Assembly (NCBI GenBank): GCA_025458035.1
Contig: JALOTH010000001.1
Location: 1 to 52,388, forward strand
Origin: Rhodospirillales bacterium
Lineage (GTDB): Bacteria; Pseudomonadota; Alphaproteobacteria; Rhodospirillales; Defluviicoccaceae
Direction of reading: 5' to 3'
Length of the DNA: 52,388 bases
Positions within the stretch are counted from its first letter, which is position 1. Every line of letters starts with the position of its first letter. The translations under genes and the position numbers were made by a program. Below, one piece after another: positions 24,921 through 32,994 of this stretch. Under the pieces are notes generated by a model. It worked only from the letters and a program-made list of their open reading frames with translations, was not told the origin of the DNA and did not search any database.

Positions 24921-26708
24921 ATGGCCGATGCCGCGTTTCGCCCAGCGGCGGCGAACCGGGCCGACGTGCTGAGCCTGACGGTCAAGCAGTGCGGCAAAGG
25001 ATTGGCGGCGGCGGCCGGCTTCGGGCTGATCGTCAACGCCCTGCACCTCGTCGTGCCCATCTACACGATCCAGATCTTCGATCGGGTGCTGTCCAGCCGC
25101 AGCGTCGACACGCTGACCATGCTCACCGGGCTCGCCGCCGGCGGGCTGTTGTTTCTCGCCGCTCTCGAATACCTGCGCTCGCGCATTTTCATGGTGGTCG
25201 GCGAGCAGGTGACGCGGCGGCTGAGTACGCCGACCCTGGAGGCGGCGGTGCAGGCGTCGTTGAAAAAGCCGCAAGCTGGGTCGTCACAGGCGATGCGCGA
25301 TCTGCAGGACCTGCGGCAGTTCATGGTCTCCGGGCCGATCATGGCACCGATCGACGCGCTGTTTACGCCGATCTTCATGGCCGTGCTGCTGCTGATCCAC
25401 CCGGCGTTCGCCGTCGTCGCCGTTGTCGCGCTGGTGCTGATGGTGGGCCTTGGCCTGTTGACCGAGTTCATCGCCCGCCGGCCCGCCGGTCGCGCCAACG
25501 AAGCGGCGCTGCGGGCGCAGGGGGAAATCGCCGCCGCCATCCGCAACGCCGAGGTCATCGAAGCGATGGGGATGCTGACGGCGATCAGTCACCGCTGGCT
25601 GAATGGCCAGCGCCAGGCGCTCGGCTCGGCAGCCGTTGGCGCGCGCACCGCCAAGGCGATCGGCGCGATTTCCCGCTCGGTGCGGATGGCATTGCAGATC
25701 GCCATGCTGGCGACCGGGGTTGTTCTCGTCATCGAAGGGCTGACGTCGGCGGGCAGCATGATGGCGGCCTCGATCATGATGGGGCGGCTGCTGTTCCCAT
25801 TCGAGCACATGATCGACAACTGGCGCCAATGGAGCCAGGCCGTCGCCGCCTTCACCCGGCTGAAGGCCGTGCTTGCCGCCGGCGGCGCCGACCGCGGCAG
25901 CACCCCGATCGACGTGCTGCAGCCGCGACTGATCGTCGACGCCGTCACGTTCGTGCCGCCGGGCGGCGACCGGGCGGTTCTGAAGGGCGTTCGCTTCACC
26001 ATCGAGCCCGGTGAAGTGCTGGGCGTCGTCGGCCCGTCCGGCGCCGGCAAGTCCACGCTCGCGCGCCTGCTCGTCGGCGTCTGGCGGCCCACCACCGGCG
26101 GCGTCTACCTCGACGGCCATGATGTCTACAGCTGGGAGCGGCACAGCTTCGGCCGCCAGGTGGGTTACCTGCCGCAGAATGCGGTGCTGCTCGACGGCAC
26201 GGTGCGGGACAATATCGCCCGTTTCCGCGAGGCGGGGCCGGAGGAGGTCATCGCCGCCGCCCGCAAGGCCGATATCCATGAGCTGATCGGCCGGCTGCCG
26301 CTGGGTTATGAAACCCGCGTCGGCGAGAACGGCTTCACCATGAGCGGCGGCCAGCGCCAGCGCATCGCGCTCGCCCGCGCCCTGTTCGGCGCCCCCAAGC
26401 TGCTCATCCTCGATGAGCCCAACGCCAATACCGATGCCGCCGGCGAACAGGCGCTGATCCAGGCGATCCGTGAGGCAAGGGCGGAGGGAACGACAGTGAT
26501 CATCATCGCTCACCGGATGTCGGTGATGTCGGTCGCCGACAAGCTGCTGGTGCTGAAAGACGGCGTCGTCGATCAGTTCGGTGCCCGGGCCGAGGTGATC
26601 AAGGCGCTGTCCGGACCGGTGCCGGTGACCGGGCACGGCTTGCCGCTGCCAGCGCCGAGACTGGCGGCGATCCCGCTTGCGGATCGTGTCGCCGGAGCTT
26701 CCGCATGA
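24921..26708 (+). CDS. Type I secretion ABC transporter (PrtD family)
   Basis: A 595-aa half-transporter with an N-terminal membrane domain (five or six spans, starting near LIVNALHLVVPIYTIQIFD) and a C-terminal ATPase. Walker A GPSGAGKST is at 371-379, the signature MSGGQRQR at 474-481 and Walker B LLILDEP at 494-500, with a following His in IIIAHRMS. There is no N-terminal C39 peptidase-like domain, as in PrtD/HasD exporters. It would power secretion of RTX proteins through a membrane fusion protein and an outer-membrane TolC partner; TolC is not in the window. It lies 14 bases after galE, and its stop overlaps the next start as ATGA. Confidence 0.94.
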   Translation: MADAAFRPAAANRADVLSLTVKQCGKGLAAAAGFGLIVNALHLVVPIYTIQIFDRVLSSRSVDTLTMLTGLAAGGLLFLAALEYLRSRIFMVVGEQVTRRLSTPTLEAAVQASLKKPQAGSSQAMRDLQDLRQFMVSGPIMAPIDALFTPIFMAVLLLIHPAFAVVAVVALVLMVGLGLLTEFIARRPAGRANEAALRAQGEIAAAIRNAEVIEAMGMLTAISHRWLNGQRQALGSAAVGARTAKAIGAISRSVRMALQIAMLATGVVLVIEGLTSAGSMMAASIMMGRLLFPFEHMIDNWRQWSQAVAAFTRLKAVLAAGGADRGSTPIDVLQPRLIVDAVTFVPPGGDRAVLKGVRFTIEPGEVLGVVGPSGAGKSTLARLLVGVWRPTTGGVYLDGHDVYSWERHSFGRQVGYLPQNAVLLDGTVRDNIARFREAGPEEVIAAARKADIHELIGRLPLGYETRVGENGFTMSGGQRQRIALARALFGAPKLLILDEPNANTDAAGEQALIQAIREARAEGTTVIIIAHRMSVMSVADKLLVLKDGVVDQFGARAEVIKALSGPVPVTGHGLPLPAPRLAAIPLADRVAGASA

Positions 26709-28027
26709 CCGATCCGGCAATCGTCACCGCCGACGAGGAGAACGACCGGTCGCTGTCGCGACTGATCATCGCCGGCGGCGTCATCGTCGCCGCCCTGGTC
26801 ATCGGTTTCGGCGGCTGGTCGCTGTTCGCCAGTCTCGACAGCGCAGTGATCGCGCGCGGGACCGTCGCCGCCGACAGCCGGCGCAAGACGGTTCAGCACA
26901 AGGAAGGCGGGATCCTGCGCCAGCTGCTGGTGCGCGAGGGCGAGGCCGTGCGTTCCGGCCAGCCCCTGGCGCGGCTTGATACGATGCAGGCGGACGCCGC
27001 CATCGGCCAGCTGGACGGCCAGCGCGTTGCCGTCCTCGCCCGCCTCGTCCGCCTGCGCGCGGAACGGGACGGCGCCCTTACGCTCGCGTTCCCGCCGGAA
27101 CTGGCGGCCCGGCGTGGCGAGCCCGTTGTCGATGAGGCGATTTCGGCGCAGCAGGCCCTGTTCGACAGCCGGCGCCGCGCCATCGAGAGCAAATCGGCGA
27201 TCATCGAGGGCCGCATTCGCCAATTGCGGGAGCACATCGGCTCCTCCGAGGCGCAGCTGAGCGCGACGAGAAAGCGCTTGAAACTGACCGAGGAGGAGGC
27301 GGCCAACGTCGCCTATCTGCTGGCGCGCGGGTATGAGCGGCGGCCGCGGCTGCTCGAACTGCAACGCGCCATCGAGGACTTGCGCGGCCGCGAGGGGGAA
27401 TTGCGGGGAACCATCGCCCAGGCGCTGGAGGCGATCGCCTCGGCGGAGATGGAGTTGCGCAACCTCGTCGACACCGTACTGGCGGAGATTGCCAAGGAGC
27501 TGGAAGATGGACGGGCGCAGGAGGTGGATTTGACCGAACGCCTGCGCGCCGCCGAGGATGTCCGCGATCGGCTGACCGTGGTTGCGCCGCAAGATGGGGT
27601 CGTTGTCGACGTGCGCCTGGTCACGCTGGGCGGCGTGATCGGCGCCGGCCAGGCATTGATGGATATCGTGCCGGTGGATGACGAACTGATTGTCGAAGCG
27701 CAGGTTCAGCCGCAGGACATCGAGGTGGTGCACACCGGCCTGACGGCGAAGGTCCGGCTCACCGCTTACAAGTCAACGCTGACGCCCTCGCTGGACGGCG
27801 AGGTTGTCTTCGTCTCCGCGGACCAGATGGTGGACGAGCGAAACGGCAATCTGTACTTCAAGACCCGCGTCCGTCTCGACCGCGATTCGCTGGCGCAGTG
27901 GACGCACATCACCCCGTCTCCCGGCATGCCGGCCGAGGTGATGATCGTCACCGGGGAACGGCGGGCGTTCGATTACTTCATCACCCCGTTCCGGGACCGC
28001 ATGCGGCGAGCCTTCCGCGAAGGCTGA
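26705..28027 (+). CDS. Type I secretion membrane fusion protein (HlyD/PrtE family)
   Basis: The 440-aa periplasmic adaptor has one N-terminal membrane anchor (LIIAGGVIVAALVIGFGGWSLFA, about residues 19-41). A lipoyl half follows (VAADSRRKTVQHKEGGILRQ...VREGEAVRSGQ), then a long alpha-helical hairpin (about 95-270), the second lipoyl half (VVAPQDGVVVDV) and a beta-barrel with VQPQDIEVVHTGL. The C-terminus has PGMPAEVMIVTGERRAFDYF, typical of the family. It should bridge the ABC transporter to an outer-membrane channel. The ATG overlaps the transporter stop by four bases. Confidence 0.94.
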   Translation: MTDPAIVTADEENDRSLSRLIIAGGVIVAALVIGFGGWSLFASLDSAVIARGTVAADSRRKTVQHKEGGILRQLLVREGEAVRSGQPLARLDTMQADAAIGQLDGQRVAVLARLVRLRAERDGALTLAFPPELAARRGEPVVDEAISAQQALFDSRRRAIESKSAIIEGRIRQLREHIGSSEAQLSATRKRLKLTEEEAANVAYLLARGYERRPRLLELQRAIEDLRGREGELRGTIAQALEAIASAEMELRNLVDTVLAEIAKELEDGRAQEVDLTERLRAAEDVRDRLTVVAPQDGVVVDVRLVTLGGVIGAGQALMDIVPVDDELIVEAQVQPQDIEVVHTGLTAKVRLTAYKSTLTPSLDGEVVFVSADQMVDERNGNLYFKTRVRLDRDSLAQWTHITPSPGMPAEVMIVTGERRAFDYFITPFRDRMRRAFREG

Positions 28028-28086
28028 CCGGCGCGTTGCCCGACGGGAAGGGTTGGGGGAGGGGCCGCGGCGGCGGCGTTGCCGCC

Positions 28087-28944
28087 TCAGCCGAGCAGGG
28101 AATAGATGCCGAAGATCAGTGAGCTGAGGGAAATCAGGCTGAGCACCCCGACGCTCCAGTAAAGGCCGCGATCGCCGCTGCTCCGTTGTGGCGACGGTGC
28201 TGCCTCCCGATCGCCGAGCAGGGCGACGATGCTGTCGAGCCGGGCCTGCAGGAGCTCGGTGGCGGCACTTTGTCGGCTCAACGCCTCCTGCACCCCGTGC
28301 AGTTGCTCGATGACCCTGGTCAGCGCCTGGTCGGCGCGAGTGTCGACACCGCGGCGGTTGGCGGTGATCTGCCGGACTTCGGCGTCGAGGGCACTCAACG
28401 ACGCTTCGCAGGCTTTCTGGCCGACGATGATCCGCGACAATGCATCACGCACCAGCGCCGAACACATCAGCGGACGTTCCGCTTCCGACGTGTCGGCGGG
28501 CTGTTCGTCTGCCGTGACGGCGGGCGGACGCGGAACGGTCACCGCCACCGTGCGGTTGATCAGCGGTGCGCTGACCCGGCCGGGAGCGGTGACGATGAAA
28601 GCGGTAACCCGGTGCTTCTCATCGGGACCGACGTGTTCGGGCAGGTTGACATCGAAGCCGTGTTTGCCGTCGCCGACGCCGACGCGGGCAAGGTCCGGGC
28701 GGAATTTATCGGCGCAGGTCACCACCACCGGGCGGTCGTCGATGCGGATCTCCACCTCGACGGCAACATCCGGATGATCCCGGCACCACGCCCAGCCGAA
28801 GGTGCGGCGGGTGGCGATGAAGTCGATATAGCCTTCACAGGCCGCCGCCGGCAGTTCGCTCGCTTCCGCCACCGCGGCGGCCGGCGAGGCCAGCACCTCC
28901 GCCGGCAGCTTTGACGGCACGGTGTCGGCCGCGAAGGCGTTCAT
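28087..28944 (-). CDS. Tail-anchored coiled-coil protein with a GW...HGF module, 285 aa
   Basis: Residues about 38-145 form a module with TFGWAWCRDHPDVAVEVEIR, FRPDLARVGVGDGKHGF and DVNLPEHVG, which I also see in degraded form in the 752- and 755-aa proteins. Next is a predicted coiled coil (about 160-235, ALSRIIVGQKACEASLSALD... onward) and a C-terminal membrane span (LYWSVGVLSLISLSSLIFGIYSLLG) ending at the last residue. This suggests a cytoplasmic or periplasmic scaffold anchored by its tail. It overlaps the acetyltransferase gene by 4 bases, so the two are co-expressed and convergent with the exporter genes. Its function is unknown; a role in polysaccharide assembly is inferred from location. 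Confidence 0.75.
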   Translation of the reverse strand: MNAFAADTVPSKLPAEVLASPAAAVAEASELPAAACEGYIDFIATRRTFGWAWCRDHPDVAVEVEIRIDDRPVVVTCADKFRPDLARVGVGDGKHGFDVNLPEHVGPDEKHRVTAFIVTAPGRVSAPLINRTVAVTVPRPPAVTADEQPADTSEAERPLMCSALVRDALSRIIVGQKACEASLSALDAEVRQITANRRGVDTRADQALTRVIEQLHGVQEALSRQSAATELLQARLDSIVALLGDREAAPSPQRSSGDRGLYWSVGVLSLISLSSLIFGIYSLLG

Positions 28945-29735
28945 GCGCGACCCCCCGCCGTCGCTTCCCGCAATTGCGGCGCGGCGAAGATGGCGGCGAG
29001 GTCGGCGGCGGTGAAGCGCTGCGGCTGATAGGGCGTCAGTCTGCCCGCGGCGACGAGGTCTTCCAGTTCGCTGACCGCGTCGGCAATGCGCTCGAACGGC
29101 ACCTGGTAGCAGTCATAGAGGGAATACCGCCACCATTCGAGCGCGAGCAGCCGTTCGACGATCGGCTCGGCAAAGCGATAGCGCTTGATCCGCGCCGGCA
29201 GGCCGCTCACCACCGCGTACGGCGGGACATCCTTGGTGACCACGGAACGGGCACCGACGATACAGCCGGTGCCGAGGGTCACGCCGGAGCGGATGAAGGC
29301 GCCCTGGCCGATCCAGACGTCGTGGCCGAGGACGGTGGTCGGGCGGCTGCTGGCGAACGGATGCTTGTGCGCCTTGATGTCATCGGTGCCGTCGGGCCGG
29401 CAGAACTCGTCCCAGCCATGGACGACCGGGAAGTAGGCGACCCGTGAACAGGTCAGCCAGTCGGTGGGGTGCTCATGGGCGCCGATCGTCACCTCCGGCG
29501 CGATCGCGCAATAGCGGCCCATGGATACGCCGCCGATCTTGCCGCCGCTGATCGAGGTGAACGCGCCGATGTCGAGGAATGTCCGGCTTTCGACGGTGGC
29601 CTGCAAAAACAGCGGGGGCTCGAACGACGCCCGCGTGTCGAGCTCCAGGGTTCCGCGCAGCGACGCGAGCTTGAGGCCGTGCGGCAGCAGCCGGCGCAGC
29701 GGATCGGAACCGAATTCAACCGTCAGAAAGCCCAT
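28941..29735 (-). CDS. Hexapeptide-repeat (CatB-like) acyltransferase
   Basis: A left-handed beta-helix acyltransferase of 264 aa. Imperfect hexapeptides run through FLDIGAFTSISGGKIGGVSMGRYCAIAPEVTIG, followed by the active-site loop AHEHPTDW with a likely catalytic His, then WIGQGAFIRSGVTLGTGCIVGARSVV. This is the layout of CatB-type O-acetyltransferases, which use acetyl-CoA. In this locus it probably acetylates a sugar of the polysaccharide. I prefer the start at 29735 (MGFLTVEF) because GGGGAG lies about 8 bases upstream; a frame extension to 29816 adds 27 residues with no ribosome site. Confidence 0.85.
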   Translation of the reverse strand: MGFLTVEFGSDPLRRLLPHGLKLASLRGTLELDTRASFEPPLFLQATVESRTFLDIGAFTSISGGKIGGVSMGRYCAIAPEVTIGAHEHPTDWLTCSRVAYFPVVHGWDEFCRPDGTDDIKAHKHPFASSRPTTVLGHDVWIGQGAFIRSGVTLGTGCIVGARSVVTKDVPPYAVVSGLPARIKRYRFAEPIVERLLALEWWRYSLYDCYQVPFERIADAVSELEDLVAAGRLTPYQPQRFTAADLAAIFAAPQLREATAGGRA

Positions 29736-29934
29736 GCCAACATCTCCCCCGCGGGCGGGTCTGCCCCTGGCGCCTGGCGAACGATTGCCTGCCAGGACGT
29801 CGGTCAGTCGGTGCAACTCATGATCAGCAAAGAGTTTATGGGGGAACGGTTAACGGGATCTTGACCGGAGGCGCGATAATGGCGGCTGCAATGCGGCGAT
29901 GAGCTGTTGCCCACCAGTCGGGAGATCCGCGGAG

Positions 29935-31152
29935 ATGTCATTCGCCAATCGTCCGCAGGCGTTCGCCATCGCCGTCACGGTGACGCTCGCCGCACTGGCC
30001 GCGGCGCCCGCTGCCGCGATCGAGCTGCGCATCAGCGGCGGCGAGACGACCGTTTATTCCTGGGCTCGGCAGCGCTGCGAGACCTGGGACGTTCCCGATG
30101 CCCCGGCGCGCGCCTTTCGCGATGCCGACGGGCGTATCCGGCTGCTGATCAGCCATGTCGTGACGCGGGCGATGGTCGGTCCCAGCTTTGCGGCGCTCCG
30201 CCATGACTGCGGCCCGGTGTTTGCCGGGGCGCGCAATGACGATCCGGACGCCTTCGATGACCGCCTGTGGCTGACCTCGGTGTGGACGCGGGACGGCACG
30301 CTGGTGCATGGGCTTGCCCACGCCGAGTACCATGGCCAGCATCGGCCCGATGTCTGCCCGGCCGCCGATTACATGGCGTGCTGGAACAATGCCGTCGTCC
30401 AGGTCCTTTCCACCGACGGTGGCCGCACCTTCGCCCGCGATGGCGGAGCGGAACGGGCGCCGGTGGCGACGCTGCCGTGGCGCTACGACCCGAGTGGCAA
30501 GCGGCCCACCGGATACTTTGCCCCCAGCAACATCATCGAGCACGAAGGCCACCTCTATGCGTTCGTTTTCGCCGCGCGGTCCGGGGTCCAGGGGCGGGGG
30601 GCCTGCCTGTTGCGCACGCCGCGCATCACCGATCCGCAGGCATGGCGGGCGTGGGATGGCCGGCAGTTCAGCATCGATTTCGTCAATCCCGCCCTGACGC
30701 CGGCAGGGGCGGCGATCTTTGCACCCGAACGCCATGTCTGCGCGCCGGTTGCGGGGTTGCCGGCGCAGGTCGGCAGTGTCGTTCGCCACGCCGGCAGCGG
30801 CGATTTCATCGCCGTTTTTACCGCGCGACTCCCGCTGGCGGGGCATCCCGAACCGGTGCGGGGCGTTTTCTGGGCGCAGTCACCGGATCTGCTGCGCTGG
30901 AGTCCGCCACGGCTGCTGCACGCCGTCGCCACCTTCGGCACCCACCGCTGCGCCGACGGTGCGGTCTACAGCTATCCTTCGTTGATCGACGAGGCGAGTC
31001 CTTCGCGTACCTTCGATACCGTCGGCCGCACCGCATCGCTGTACTTGACGCGTCTCAACCCCAAGAACTGCCGGATCACCGCCGATCGCGATCTGGTCCG
31101 GCTGCCGGTGACGATCGATGGCCCTGCCGATAGCCCTGCCGATAGCCGTTGA
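29935..31152 (+). CDS. Secreted beta-propeller-like protein (distant sialidase/glycosidase type)
   Basis: A 405-aa exported protein with a signal peptide (FAIAVTVTLAALAAAPAAA, cleavage before IELRI at about residue 24). Repeated strand patterns such as DADGRIRLLISH, STDGGRTFARDG (an Asp-box-like SxDGGxxF), EGHLYAFVFAARSG and RGVFWAQSPDLLRWSPP resemble five-bladed glycosidase or six-bladed sialidase propellers. Several cysteines (in RCETWD, HDCGP, DVCPAADYMACW, HVCAP, HRCADG) could form disulphides in the periplasm. The exact family is not recognised. The start at 29935 has GGGAG 10 bases upstream; an in-frame start at 29899 is less likely. It may bind or trim the polysaccharide. Confidence 0.7.
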   Translation: MSFANRPQAFAIAVTVTLAALAAAPAAAIELRISGGETTVYSWARQRCETWDVPDAPARAFRDADGRIRLLISHVVTRAMVGPSFAALRHDCGPVFAGARNDDPDAFDDRLWLTSVWTRDGTLVHGLAHAEYHGQHRPDVCPAADYMACWNNAVVQVLSTDGGRTFARDGGAERAPVATLPWRYDPSGKRPTGYFAPSNIIEHEGHLYAFVFAARSGVQGRGACLLRTPRITDPQAWRAWDGRQFSIDFVNPALTPAGAAIFAPERHVCAPVAGLPAQVGSVVRHAGSGDFIAVFTARLPLAGHPEPVRGVFWAQSPDLLRWSPPRLLHAVATFGTHRCADGAVYSYPSLIDEASPSRTFDTVGRTASLYLTRLNPKNCRITADRDLVRLPVTIDGPADSPADSR

Positions 31153-31176
31153 GCCTGAAAAATCATTCACGTCATT

Positions 31177-31246
31177 GCCAGAACTTCCTGGCGTAATTCT
31201 AGAACGTGATGACAGTTATCTATTAATTTAATCGTAATAAAATCAG
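31177..31246. promoter_or_regulatory. A+T-rich upstream region with small palindromes before the second RTX gene
   Basis: The intergenic segment contains a 5-base hairpin GCCAG/CTGGC (31177-31192), an 8-base palindrome TTCTAGAA (31197-31204) and an A+T-rich tract (31216-31243) directly upstream of the -35 hexamer, as an UP element would be. These are small and could be chance in such a region, but together they mark a regulated promoter. Confidence 0.35.
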
Positions 31247-31274
31247 TTGAGTGGCGTGCCATGATCTCTATAAT
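31247..31274 (+). promoter_or_regulatory. Sigma70-type promoter for the second RTX gene
   Basis: TTGAGT at 31247-31252 and a perfect TATAAT at 31269-31274 are separated by 16 bases. Transcription would start near 31281 and leave a leader of about 110 bases before the RTX start codon. It is one of two consensus -10 elements I noticed in this otherwise G+C-rich window; the other is before the lipoprotein gene at 52235. Confidence 0.7.
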
Positions 31275-31391
31275 GCGCGGGTGATCATCAACAAAGCTTC
31301 AAGTTTTGGGCGTGTATTCGAAAATATTATTTGTACACCGCCCTGCTTTTGAGTGAAATCCAGCGCAACCCCATCGTATGGAAACGACGCC

Positions 31392-32927
31392 ATGGCAACG
31401 ATTGCACCGTTCAGCGGCATGCCGGACGATATCATCTCCGCGCATGATTTTGATTTGCCGACGCCGCTTTTTGTCGTCGGGACGGGGGCCGCGGACGTTC
31501 TGCATGGTGGTGCCGGCGACGACGTGATCAGTGCCGGCGACGGTGACGACGTCCTCGACGGCGGCCTTGGCAACGACGCACTCGATGGCGGTGATGGACG
31601 CGACACGGTTTATTATCAGCGGGCAACCTCGGGCGTTACCGTCGACCTGTCCGTCGGCATCGCCGTTTCCGACGGGCTCGACCAGCTGATCAGCATCGAA
31701 AACGTCGTCGGCTCGGCGTTCGACGATTACATCAACGGCGACGACGGCGCGAACTGGCTGATGGGCTGGAGCGGTCATGATCTGCTGGTGGGCGGCGCCG
31801 GCGATGACACGCTGATCGGCGGCAGCGGCGACGATACCATCGTCGGCAGCGCCGGCTTCGACACCGTCTCCTATAGCTATGCGACGAACGGCGTCGTCGT
31901 CAATTTGACCACCGGCGATGCCGACGGCGACGGCTACGACTTGATTCACGACATCGAAGCGATCGGCGGCAGCCGCTTTGCCGATGCGCTGACTGGCAAC
32001 GCTGGCAACAACCTGATCCATGCGGGCGACGGCAACGACACGCTGACCGGCGGCGCCGGCAATGACACGCTGATCGGCGGCGCCGGTGATGACAGCATGG
32101 ACGGCGGCAGCGGCCTCGACGCCGTCTCCTATGCCGGCGCCGGCGGCGGCGTTTCCGTCGACCTTGCGGCGGGCAAAGCCACCGGCGAGGGCACCGATGC
32201 CCTGACCGGTTTCGAAACCGTCATCGGCTCCGCCTTCGATGACGTCCTCGCCGGCGATGGCCTTGCCAACCTGCTGGCGGGCGGCGCCGGTGATGACCGG
32301 CTGATGGGCGGCGGTGGCAGCGACACGCTGCTCGGCGGTGGCGGCAACGATACCCTCGACGGCGGCGCCGGCTTCGATGTCGCCAACTTCTCGTCATCGG
32401 CGGCGGGCGTACACGCCGATCTCGCCGCCGGCCTTGCCACCGGCGATGGCGCCGATGTGCTGAGTTCCATCGAAGGGCTTTTCGGGTCGGCGCACGCCGA
32501 CGTGCTGCGGGGTGATGGCGGCAATAACTTTTTGTGGGGCGAGGCGGGCGACGACGTGCTCGACGGCGGCGCCGGCCACGATCAGCTGCGCGGCGGCGCC
32601 GGCAACGACACCCTGCATGGGGGTGCCGGGCGCGACGTGATGATCGGCGGCGAAGGCGCCGATCTGTTCGTGGTGGGCGCCGGCACCTTCCGCGATGAAA
32701 TCCGCGACTTCGAGGTGGGCAGCGATACCATCGGTCTCTACGGCCTCGCCATCGCCGACTTCGCCGCCCTGCAAAGCCGCTTCGAGCAGGTGGGCGCCGA
32801 CACGCTGATCCGCCTGTCCGGCACCGACAGCCTGATCCTCACCGGCATCGATGCCGACCTCCTGAGCGCCAGCGATTTCCAGATCGCGCCGACGATGCCC
32901 GCCGATCTGCTGTCCGGCGCCATGTAG
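31392..32927 (+). CDS. RTX calcium-binding repeat protein with fourfold long repeat, 511 aa
   Basis: A second hemolysin-type calcium-binding protein. It has GGAGDDVISAGDGDD-type nonapeptides arranged in four larger units. Each unit carries a strand segment like GVTVDLSVGIA, then a GSAFDDYINGD-like segment (GS.F.D.L.GD), then glycine-aspartate nonapeptides. The C-terminus (VVGAGTFRDEIRDFEVGSDTIGLYG, then a short hydrophobic end) suits type I secretion; no N-terminal signal or enzyme domain is seen. It begins MATIAPF, resembling the MATIPGS of the first RTX protein. I chose the ATG at 31392 because the repeat protein begins there, although the ribosome site is weak. Downstream, before the convergent TPR gene, a G+C-rich imperfect hairpin near 32970 may end both transcripts. 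Confidence 0.88.
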   Translation: MATIAPFSGMPDDIISAHDFDLPTPLFVVGTGAADVLHGGAGDDVISAGDGDDVLDGGLGNDALDGGDGRDTVYYQRATSGVTVDLSVGIAVSDGLDQLISIENVVGSAFDDYINGDDGANWLMGWSGHDLLVGGAGDDTLIGGSGDDTIVGSAGFDTVSYSYATNGVVVNLTTGDADGDGYDLIHDIEAIGGSRFADALTGNAGNNLIHAGDGNDTLTGGAGNDTLIGGAGDDSMDGGSGLDAVSYAGAGGGVSVDLAAGKATGEGTDALTGFETVIGSAFDDVLAGDGLANLLAGGAGDDRLMGGGGSDTLLGGGGNDTLDGGAGFDVANFSSSAAGVHADLAAGLATGDGADVLSSIEGLFGSAHADVLRGDGGNNFLWGEAGDDVLDGGAGHDQLRGGAGNDTLHGGAGRDVMIGGEGADLFVVGAGTFRDEIRDFEVGSDTIGLYGLAIADFAALQSRFEQVGADTLIRLSGTDSLILTGIDADLLSASDFQIAPTMPADLLSGAM

Positions 32928-32994
32928 GACGGCGCGGGCCGCCGGGTCAGAAGGCGACAACGGGGGGCGGGGAGGCGCCTTGCGCCCCTCCGCC

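Noticed and set aside
29736-29816. N-terminal extension of the acetyltransferase to 29816
   Set aside because: There is no ribosome site at the upstream start, whereas 29735 has GGGGAG at good spacing.
31167-31209. TCACGT and ACGTGA arms around the intergenic hairpin before the second RTX gene
   Set aside because: Six-base arms 30 bases apart are within chance expectation; noted only as part of the region.
15530-31340. GTACACC shared upstream of both RTX genes (about 15530 and 31335)
   Set aside because: A seven-base match at different distances from the starts is too short to support a common operator.
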